Source: CATQHL01 sp965204655
Lineage (GTDB): Bacteria > Actinomycetota > Acidimicrobiia > Acidimicrobiales > CATQHL01
NCBI GenBank assembly: GCA_965204655.1
Contig: OZ241998.1
Coordinates: 744,001 to 808,000 of the forward strand
Direction: 5' to 3'
Length of the DNA stretch: 64,000 nt
Shown here: positions 57,953 to 64,000 of the stretch, piece after piece
Numbering within the stretch: position 1 is the first letter of the stretch
How the letters are laid out: the number at the start of each line of letters is the position of its first letter
Translations under genes and position numbers: made by a program
Notes under the pieces: model-generated
Database searches by the model: none
Told to the model about the DNA's origin: nothing
Seen by the model: the letters and a program-made list of their open reading frames with translations, nothing else

Positions 57953-58714
57953 TTAAATCCCCCGGGGTGCGCCCGCGCTGCGCTCTAGCCCCCTGAGTTC
58001 CGCCGTGGAGAGTTCACGCCACTCACCCGGGCGTAACCGGCCCACTGAGATCGGGCCGATCCGGGTTCGCACCAATCTCAACACGGGATGTCCGACGGCT
58101 TCGCACATACGCCTCACCTGGCGGTTTCGACCTTCTGTCAGGACCATCCTCAGAAGACCCTTGCCTTGGACGGAGACCTTTGCCGGTGCACTCACCCCGT
58201 CGTGGAGTTCCACTCCCTCGCGCAGAGACCTCAGCGCACCCGGGGAAGGGCTGCCGTCGACCGCAACGAGATATTCCTTCTCGCAAAGCCCCGAAGGGTG
58301 AGAGATCCTGTGGGTCAGTTCCCCGTCGTTGGTTAGCAGGATCAAGCCCTCTGTGTCTATGTCTAGACGTCCGACTGGAAAGACCCTGGGGAGGGCGGGA
58401 AGGCCGTCCAGCACGGTCGGGCGGCCCTGAGGGTCGGACACCGTGCTCATGACGCCTTTGGGCTTGTTCAGCAGGTAGTAGACGAAGTGACTGCAGAGTC
58501 CGATCCGCGTTCCGTCCACCTCCACCTCGTCGCTGTCGGGACGCAACCTCTGGCCTATCCGCGCCGGTCTGCCGTTGATGCGCACACGGCCTTCCCGCAC
58601 CATCTCCTCTACCTTGCGGCGAGACGCCACCCCGGCGGCGGCCAGCACTTTCTGAACCCGTTCGGGTGGGCGCTCCCCGCTGGTGAAATCTCTAGAAGGA
58701 TGGGCCACGGCCAT
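57953..58714 (-). CDS. rluB: RluB/RsuA-type pseudouridine synthase
   Basis: Makes pseudouridine in rRNA, most likely in 23S (RluB position) by family. 253 residues: an S4 domain at the N-terminus (RVQKVLAAAGVASRRKVEEMVREGRVRING), then LLNKPKGVMSTVSDPQGRPTV and the catalytic motif VGRLDIDTEGLILLTNDG with the catalytic Asp, and LTEGRNRQVRRMCEAVGHPVLRLVR. In M. tuberculosis the homologue lies between scpB and cmk; here it is next to tyrS instead. ATG at 58714; GTG at 58708 also possible. The two genes start divergently from the penicillin-binding protein gene. Confidence 0.92.
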   Translation of the reverse strand: MAVAHPSRDFTSGERPPERVQKVLAAAGVASRRKVEEMVREGRVRINGRPARIGQRLRPDSDEVEVDGTRIGLCSHFVYYLLNKPKGVMSTVSDPQGRPTVLDGLPALPRVFPVGRLDIDTEGLILLTNDGELTHRISHPSGLCEKEYLVAVDGSPSPGALRSLREGVELHDGVSAPAKVSVQGKGLLRMVLTEGRNRQVRRMCEAVGHPVLRLVRTRIGPISVGRLRPGEWRELSTAELRGLERSAGAPRGI

Positions 58715-58774
58715 AGGCTAGAGGCAGCCCGTGATTGACTCTTCAACCCGTTGCCGCGCCGCGAGGCGCTTTAC

Positions 58775-60931
58775 ATGCCCCAGTACGTGAGGCGCTTTAT
58801 GTGCCTGGCGTTGCTGCCGGCTGTCTTTATGTCCGGTTGCTCCTGGAAGACCCGCAACCTGGAAGTCTCCCCGCCCGCCACCGCTCAGTCGTCGTTCATC
58901 TACGACAGCGCCGGCAACCTAATCACGACCTTCAGAGGTGAGCAGAACCGGCTGAATGCCGAGACCCTGAACGAAGTACCCAGAATCCTGATCGACGCCA
59001 TAGTAGCCATTGAGGATGAGCGCTTCTGGCAGCACCAGGGTGTCGACCTGCGTGCCATTATGCGAGCCTCCAGGGCGAACGTGATAGTAGGAGGCGAACT
59101 TCAGGGAGGGTCGACCATCACCCAGCAGTACGTGGGGCAAGCCTTCCTCAACCGAACCGACCGCTCGATCAGCCGCAAACTGGAAGAGATCGCCTTGGCC
59201 TTGCAGTTTGAACGCTCCTACAGCAAGGAGTTCATCCTCCTGCAGTACATGAACGCCGTGAACTTCGGCGAAGGCGCCTACGGGATCATCGCCGCTGCCA
59301 AGGAGTACTTCTCCAAGGAACTCGACGAACTGACGCTGGCCGAGGCCGCCCTGCTGGCGGGTCTCATCCGAGCACCTTCGAGTTCTAACCCCTACAACGA
59401 CAGAGGAGTTGCCCTCAGCCGCAGAACCGACGTGCTCAAAAGGATGCTCGCCAACGAGTGGATAACCCAGAGGGACTACGACTTGGCGCGAACAGAGCCG
59501 CTGCGCCTCGCCCCGCGCGTGGAGACTCTGGACGAGACGTACGAAGCCGCCTATTTCGTGGAGGAGGTTCGTCGCTGGATGCTCTCCGACCCCATTTTTG
59601 GCTCGACGCCCGCTGAAAGGGCGCGCCTTGTGTTTGAAGGCGGTCTGCGCATTGAAACCACGCTGGACATGGACATCCAGAAGGCGGCCGAAGACGCTCT
59701 AGAAACCATCCTGCATTGGGAAGAGGGGCCGACCGCAGCGATCGTGGTGATCCAGAACGACACGGGGTACATCCGCGCCATCGTGGGCGGGAGGAATTTC
59801 TTCGGCACGGATGTAACTGCCCGCTTCAACCTGGCCACCCAGGGGGGGCGTCAGGCAGGCTCGGCCTTCAAACCCTTCGTGCTGACGGCTGCGTTGGAGC
59901 AAGGAATTCAGATGAGCGCCCTTTACCCGGCCCCCAACAAGATCACGCTTCCCATACCCGGGCAGAACGAAGAATGGGAAGTGAAGGGAGGGGCGGGCGG
60001 CGGTCTAGTGACTCTGAGAGAGGCGCTGACGCGCTCCTACAACACGGTCTTCGCTCAACTCATGGAAGACCTCACCCCAGAGGTCGGCATAGAGATGGCG
60101 CAGAGACTTGGAGTGGAATCGCCGCTCGCGCCGGTGCTTGCGGCGGTCTTGGGAAGCGAGGACGTCTCGGTCTTGGACATGGCCGCTGCATATTCCACGC
60201 TGGCTAGACAGGGCGTTTACATCCGCCCGACGATGGTCACGCGCATCTCGCGGGCGGATGGCACCGTCCTGTACGAGTACTCCATAGACACAAATCGAGT
60301 GCTCGACGCCCGCACCGCCGTGGAGGTGACCGACGTCATGGCTGACGTCATCGAACTAGGCACGGGCAGGAGAGCGCAGATCGGGCGACCTGCCGCAGGA
60401 AAGACCGGGACGGCTGAAAACTTCGGAGACGCCGGCTTCACCGGCTACACGCCTCAGTTCACTACGTCGGTGTGGGTCGGCTTCCCGACGGGACAGATTC
60501 CGATGGAGCCTCCGACTACGGACATCAAGGTCTACGGAGGCACGTATCCCGCTCTGATCTGGCAGGCGGTCATGTCGACAATTCACGAAGACATCGAAGC
60601 CAGGAATTTCCCCGTGAACATCCCTACGACGACCACTACCCAATTTCCTCAGGTCGTGGAAGTGCCCGACTTTAGAGGCCTGACGCCGGAAGAAGCGTCC
60701 GCAGAAATTGACGCCGTCTACCTTTTTGCGAGGCTTGAGGAGGTCGCCCGTCAGGACACCGAAGCGCGGATCGTCGTCGATCAGTCGCCGATGCCGGGCG
60801 ACCGTGTCCCAGGCGGCAGCACGATCACGCTGGAGGTGGCCGTCCCGGCGCCCCCGGAAACGGAAGCGCCGCTCCCGGGCGTCCCGCTCCCGGGAGCGGA
60901 AGCGCCGGAAGAAGCCGAAGACCAAGGCTGA
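58775..60931 (+). CDS. Class A penicillin-binding protein with PASTA domain
   Basis: Bifunctional peptidoglycan synthase, about 718 residues. A short hydrophobic N-terminus (FMCLALLPAVFMSGC) serves as anchor. The GT51 glycosyltransferase domain follows, with AIEDERFWQHQGVD (catalytic Glu) and QGGSTITQQYV. The transpeptidase has the active-site Ser in QAGSAFKPF, the SYN motif in RSYNTVF and KTG in AGKTGTAENFGD. A single PASTA domain (VPDFRGLTPEEASAEI...) and a Pro/Glu/Ala tail end the protein. The anchor ends in MSGC, which looks like a lipobox, whereas such enzymes normally have a longer membrane helix. I chose ATG 58775; TTG 58751 is the longer option. Polymerises and crosslinks the wall outside the membrane. 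Confidence 0.93.
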   Translation: MPQYVRRFMCLALLPAVFMSGCSWKTRNLEVSPPATAQSSFIYDSAGNLITTFRGEQNRLNAETLNEVPRILIDAIVAIEDERFWQHQGVDLRAIMRASRANVIVGGELQGGSTITQQYVGQAFLNRTDRSISRKLEEIALALQFERSYSKEFILLQYMNAVNFGEGAYGIIAAAKEYFSKELDELTLAEAALLAGLIRAPSSSNPYNDRGVALSRRTDVLKRMLANEWITQRDYDLARTEPLRLAPRVETLDETYEAAYFVEEVRRWMLSDPIFGSTPAERARLVFEGGLRIETTLDMDIQKAAEDALETILHWEEGPTAAIVVIQNDTGYIRAIVGGRNFFGTDVTARFNLATQGGRQAGSAFKPFVLTAALEQGIQMSALYPAPNKITLPIPGQNEEWEVKGGAGGGLVTLREALTRSYNTVFAQLMEDLTPEVGIEMAQRLGVESPLAPVLAAVLGSEDVSVLDMAAAYSTLARQGVYIRPTMVTRISRADGTVLYEYSIDTNRVLDARTAVEVTDVMADVIELGTGRRAQIGRPAAGKTGTAENFGDAGFTGYTPQFTTSVWVGFPTGQIPMEPPTTDIKVYGGTYPALIWQAVMSTIHEDIEARNFPVNIPTTTTTQFPQVVEVPDFRGLTPEEASAEIDAVYLFARLEEVARQDTEARIVVDQSPMPGDRVPGGSTITLEVAVPAPPETEAPLPGVPLPGAEAPEEAEDQG

Positions 60932-60949
60932 TCTGCGTCATTGGAAAAC

Positions 60950-61531
60950 GTGTCGGAGCAAGAGCCGAAAACCGCCGTCACGACCGAAGACGGCGAGCGG
61001 GAAGGATCGGATTCGCTCCCAGATCGGTCGCAGAGAAACCGCATTTGGAAATACTCTGCGGTCGCGGCAGTTCTGATCTTCGTCGGCTACTGGATCTACG
61101 TCTTTCTGCCGATCTCTACGCCCGAGAACCCCGACCTGCTGGAAGACGCCAACTTCGGAAGAAAAGCCGAGCAGCTTTGTTCCGCCGCTGAGAGACGGAT
61201 TACCGAACTTCCCGGGGCGGCTCAGGCGGACAGCCCCGAAGACAGGGCGGTTCAGATAACCAACTCGACCAAAGTCTGGGAAGAAGCGACCGGCGAAATC
61301 GAAGCCATAGCGAGGGAAACGGGAGCGAAGGACTACGCCCTGATCTCGGCTTGGCTTCGGGACTGGCGGGAATATCTAGAGGATCGGAGGAGTTACTCCG
61401 CGACGCTGGCCGAGGGGCGTGACCCCCCGTTTCTTATCTCCACCCGGAGAGGGCGAGGGGTGACCGAATACATCAGCGCCTTTGCCGAGGCAAACGGGAT
61501 GCCGAGTTGCGCCGCGCCCGGCGACGTATAG
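60950..61531 (+). CDS. Single-pass membrane protein of unknown function
   Basis: About 193 residues. An acidic cytosolic N-terminus of about 30 residues precedes one membrane helix (WKYSAVAAVLIFVGYWIYVFLPI) and an extracytoplasmic domain of about 135 residues that is mostly helical and contains two Cys (LCSAAERR, and near the C-terminus PSCAAP) that could pair. No known motif is recognised. GTG at 60950 is taken as start; TTG at 60941 is in frame. It follows the penicillin-binding protein gene by 18 bases on the same strand, so a role in wall synthesis is a reasonable guess, nothing more. Confidence 0.75.
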   Translation: MSEQEPKTAVTTEDGEREGSDSLPDRSQRNRIWKYSAVAAVLIFVGYWIYVFLPISTPENPDLLEDANFGRKAEQLCSAAERRITELPGAAQADSPEDRAVQITNSTKVWEEATGEIEAIARETGAKDYALISAWLRDWREYLEDRRSYSATLAEGRDPPFLISTRRGRGVTEYISAFAEANGMPSCAAPGDV

Positions 61532-61545
61532 ACGCCGAAGGCGAG

Positions 61546-61570
61546 ATGGGGGCGCAAGGGGCGCCCCCAT
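61546..61570. terminator. Hairpin between convergent genes
   Basis: ATGGGGGCGC and its exact complement GCGCCCCCAT (10 base pairs) around the loop AAGGG, placed between the stops of the membrane-protein gene (61531) and mpg (61582). It could stop transcription from both sides, but neither side has a T-run, so it may only be a weak or Rho-dependent terminator. Confidence 0.55.
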
Positions 61571-61581
61571 GGAAATCAAGC

Positions 61582-62154
61582 TCAGCGGGGCGGACGGGAG
61601 ACGTTGGGATCGCCCGAGGCGTACCAGCGCCACTGCAAATCCACCCCGGCGCGCACCCCGATGCGGGAACTCTGCCCGACGACATCCGGCGAGGCATCCC
61701 CGTCAGACAGCAGCCTCACGGGGGATTCGGGGCTCAGCAGATCGACGCCGTCGTGGCTGCCGTCGATCCCAAGCGCCGAGGTCAGCTTCGCCGGTCCGCT
61801 GCAGAGATCTGCCAGCCGACGAGCCGCCGGCCTTCTCTCCCACATGTCCTCAACGGCGCTTAGGGGTGAGAGCGCTCTGATCAGCACGGCCGCACACGCC
61901 CCCTCGGGTTCACAGACCACGTTGGCGCACCAGTGCATACCGTAAGTGAAGTAAACGTAGAGGAGCCCGGCTCGGGCGAACATGACCTTGTTGCGGCGGG
62001 TTTTTCCACCGAAACCGTGACTGGCCGGATCGTCCGCTCCGGCGTACGCCTCCACCTCCACCACGCGCCCTGCCCGCCCGCCGCAGCTCAATACCATCCC
62101 GAGGAGTTCGGGCGCCACCTCAACGACCGGGCGCTCGAGGAAATCCCTGTTCAA
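61582..62154 (-). CDS. mpg: 3-methyladenine DNA glycosylase (Mpg/AAG type)
   Basis: Removes alkylated bases, hypoxanthine and ethenoadenine from DNA in base-excision repair. About 190 residues. LNRDFLERPVVEVAPELLG begins the protein, followed by GRVVEVEAYAGADDPASHGFGGKTRRNKVMF (catalytic Glu region), YVYFTYGMHWCANVVC, and near the end SSRIGVRAG...WRWYASGDPNVS. The start is probably TTG at 62154, overlapping the argH stop (TTGA). The longer frame to 62766 is antisense-like shadow of argH and unconserved. M. tuberculosis has mpg (Rv1688) near tyrS and the arg genes too. Confidence 0.88.
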   Translation of the reverse strand: MNRDFLERPVVEVAPELLGMVLSCGGRAGRVVEVEAYAGADDPASHGFGGKTRRNKVMFARAGLLYVYFTYGMHWCANVVCEPEGACAAVLIRALSPLSAVEDMWERRPAARRLADLCSGPAKLTSALGIDGSHDGVDLLSPESPVRLLSDGDASPDVVGQSSRIGVRAGVDLQWRWYASGDPNVSRPPR

Positions 62155-63617
62155 CCTCTTTGCAGGAGAGACTCCAACCTTTCGGCGTCGGCCTCCATCC
62201 GCTCGCCGAAGCGGATGAATTGAACCGCCACCGACGCTGTGCCGCCGCCGCCGGGACTGCTTCGGCTCTCCAGAGCCGCTCCTTCCCTGAGCAGATCCGC
62301 AGCATCCTGCCCGAGGGAAGCGGCGGCCATCTCTACGAAATCGCCCTCCCCATCCAACGACCTGCGCACCAATTCGGCGACGCGCCTGTGGGCGTCGCGA
62401 AACCGCTCTCCCCTCTTCACCAGCATCTCTGCTAGGTCGGCGGCCGCCAAGTAGGGATCGTCGGCGGCTGACCGCATACGTTCTATGTTGAACTCCGCAC
62501 TCCTGAACAGTCCCATCATCGCTTTCAGCCCCCCAAGCACCTGCCGCACGGAATCGAAGAGCGGCTCTTTGTCTTCTTGAAGATCTCTGTTGTAGGAAAG
62601 CGGCAGGCCTTTCAGCACGGCTAGAAGGCCGGTCAGGTTTCCGATGAGCCTGCCCGAGCGCGCCCGCACCAACTCGGCGGCGTCGGGATTCTTCTTCTGA
62701 GGAAGCATTGAACTGCCCGTGGAGAAGGCGTCGTGGAGTCGCAAGAAACCCACCTCTTCGCTGCACCAGAAGACGACCTCCTCTCCGAGGCGAGAGAGAT
62801 GCACCCCGATGATGGTCAACACGAAGAGCGCCTCCGCAACGAAGTCCCGGTCGCTCACGGCGTCCAGAGAGTTCTCGAACCTGGCGGAAAAACCGAGTTC
62901 GCCCGCCGTGAAGTCGGGGTCTACGCCCAGGGAGGTTCCTGCGGCCGCCCCTGCTCCCAGCGGCGAGACGTCGACTCGGTCAAAAGTCTGTATAAGACGT
63001 TCGAAGTCACGCGCCAGAGCCCAGCAGTGCGCCAGCAAGTGATGCGCCAGCAGCACCGGCTGGGCGCGCTGGAGATGTGTGTACGCGGGCAATCGCGCGT
63101 CAGGCGCTGAGGCGGCGCGATCCGAAAGCACCTTCTGCAGATCCAGCAGCGCCCCTGCTACCTCCAGCAGCGCCTCCTTCAAGTAGAGACGCAGGTCGCA
63201 GGCCACCTGGTCGTTGCGACTCCGAGCTGTGTGGAGTTTCCCTCCGACAGCGGGGGCGAGTTCGGTAACACGACGTTCCACTGCTGTGTGGATGTCTTCG
63301 TCGCTGGGGAGAAACTCAAACGCTCCCGAGAGCAGTTCGTCTTCGGCCGCATCGAGGGCGCTCAGTATCTCTTCGCCTTCGACTTCGGTAAGCAGATCCG
63401 ACCTCACCAAACTGCGGACGTGCGCACGAGAGCCGGCGATGTCGTGGCGGGCCAGCAGTCGGTCGTACTCCAGGCTGTCGCAGAACGACGTGAGTTCCTC
63501 CGCCGGCTCAGAAGCAGTACGGGCGGCCCAGAGCCTTGCGGGCGAGAAAGGGAAAGAAACTCCCCCCTCCTCGGGTCTTGCCGTTTGCTCTTCTTCCGGC
63601 AGTTCGTCCGATTCCAT
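62151..63617 (-). CDS. argH: Argininosuccinate lyase
   Basis: Last step of arginine synthesis: splits argininosuccinate into arginine and fumarate. 488 residues of the aspartase/fumarase superfamily. Landmarks: SFCDSLEYDRLLARHDIAGS, HTARSRNDQVACDLRL, THLQRAQPVLLAHH, and the signature GSSMLPQKKNPDAAELVRA. The N-terminus is extended by about 25 acidic residues (ESDELPEEEQTARPEEGG). ATG at 63617. It lies directly downstream of argG, as usual, with 15 bases between. Confidence 0.95.
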   Translation of the reverse strand: MESDELPEEEQTARPEEGGVSFPFSPARLWAARTASEPAEELTSFCDSLEYDRLLARHDIAGSRAHVRSLVRSDLLTEVEGEEILSALDAAEDELLSGAFEFLPSDEDIHTAVERRVTELAPAVGGKLHTARSRNDQVACDLRLYLKEALLEVAGALLDLQKVLSDRAASAPDARLPAYTHLQRAQPVLLAHHLLAHCWALARDFERLIQTFDRVDVSPLGAGAAAGTSLGVDPDFTAGELGFSARFENSLDAVSDRDFVAEALFVLTIIGVHLSRLGEEVVFWCSEEVGFLRLHDAFSTGSSMLPQKKNPDAAELVRARSGRLIGNLTGLLAVLKGLPLSYNRDLQEDKEPLFDSVRQVLGGLKAMMGLFRSAEFNIERMRSAADDPYLAAADLAEMLVKRGERFRDAHRRVAELVRRSLDGEGDFVEMAAASLGQDAADLLREGAALESRSSPGGGGTASVAVQFIRFGERMEADAERLESLLQRG

Positions 63618-63632
63618 TATCGCTGGACGCCC

Positions 63633-64000
63633 TTAGAAGCGGTCTCCCCGCAGTGCTGCGGTGCGCAGGCGAAGGGCGTTCAGTTTTATGAAGCCGTCGG
63701 CGTCGCTCTGGTTGTAGGCGCCCTCGTCTTCCTCAAACGTAGCGGTCGCCCGGTCGAACAGGGAATTCTCTGAGCGACGGCCGACGACGCTCACCGACCC
63801 TTTGTAGAGCTTCACACGCACCACGCCGTTGACGCTCCGTTGACTCCAGTCAACCGCCTCCTGGAGCATCCGGCGTTCCGGACTCCACCAGTAGCCGTTG
63901 TAGATCAGGCTTGCGTAGCGGGGCATGAGATCGTCCTTGAGGCGGAACACCTCGCGGTCGAGGGTGAGCGACTCCATCGCCCTGTGCGCCCGGGCGATGA
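63633..64000 (-). CDS. argG: Argininosuccinate synthase, N-terminal part outside window
   Basis: The last 120 or so residues of ArgG, running off the window edge. Recognisable are AHRAMESLTLDREV, LMPRYASLIYNGYWWSPERRML, VNGVVRVKLYKGSVSVVGRRS and the C-terminal YNQSDADGFIKLNALRLRT. ArgG joins citrulline and aspartate with ATP to make argininosuccinate, the substrate of the next gene, argH. The start is not in the window. Confidence 0.93.
   Translation of the reverse strand, partial: IARAHRAMESLTLDREVFRLKDDLMPRYASLIYNGYWWSPERRMLQEAVDWSQRSVNGVVRVKLYKGSVSVVGRRSENSLFDRATATFEEDEGAYNQSDADGFIKLNALRLRTAALRGDRF

Noticed and set aside
62155..62766. N-terminal extension of the mpg frame
   Set aside because: It is Arg/Ser/Gly-rich and lies inside the argH coding sequence in another frame. 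The Mpg domain begins just after the TTG at 62154.

Overview
The window is a 64-kb piece of a GC-rich bacterial chromosome, almost certainly from the Actinomycetota and probably from an uncultured Acidimicrobiia-like lineage. The reasons are the actinobacterial gene order (argG-argH-mpg, tyrS, TPR protein, HAD phosphatase, tlyA-nadK-recN, pyrG-xer, scpA-scpB, cmk, der, much as around Rv1658-Rv1713 of Mycobacterium tuberculosis), the long 23S rRNA (about 3.08 kb), the frequent GTG starts and promoters of the TANNNT type close to start codons. The lineage below phylum is an inference; no database search was possible.

Layout. 1-8.1 kb: methionine aminopeptidase (cut by the window edge), an ECHDC3-like crotonase, a ZNT9-like cation transporter, a repeat-rich gap, a Trp-Pro-rich lipoprotein with a secreted PKD-like partner, acryloyl-CoA reductase AcuI and a DUF6159 membrane protein. 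8.1-20.6 kb: an accessory surface locus on the minus strand. It has an 1800-residue secreted protein with about eight fibronectin type III domains and a metzincin-like zinc protease domain, followed by three tandem paralogous lipoproteins, each with 14 RCC1-type repeats. Fragments of the protease gene's 3' end lie between the paralogues, so the array grew by tandem duplication. The middle paralogue is out of frame at a C20 homopolymer.

20.7-25.9 kb: a BMP-type (nucleoside-like) ABC importer operon. 26-31.8 kb: histidine phosphatase, RibF, zinc-ribbon membrane protein, SpoIIE phosphatase, Der and IspH. 31.8-37.5 kb: a minus-strand block of a Cmk-PlsC fusion, AroA, TyrA, AroH, ScpB and ScpA, linking aromatic amino-acid synthesis, CMP recycling/phospholipid synthesis and chromosome segregation. 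37.6-50.8 kb: TrpS, Xer recombinase, PyrG, RecN, NadK, TlyA, HAD phosphatase, KorB-KorA, class I aldolase and a TPR protein.

50.9-56.6 kb: one complete rRNA operon (16S-23S-5S, minus strand, no tRNA in the spacer) with a recognisable promoter, RNase III-type processing stems for both large rRNAs and a strong terminator. 56.7-64 kb: TyrS, RluB-type pseudouridine synthase, a class A penicillin-binding protein with a PASTA domain, a small membrane protein, Mpg glycosylase, ArgH and the end of ArgG. No tRNA, CRISPR array, insertion sequence or prophage was recognised. The most unusual region is the protease/RCC1 array at 8.2-20.6 kb.
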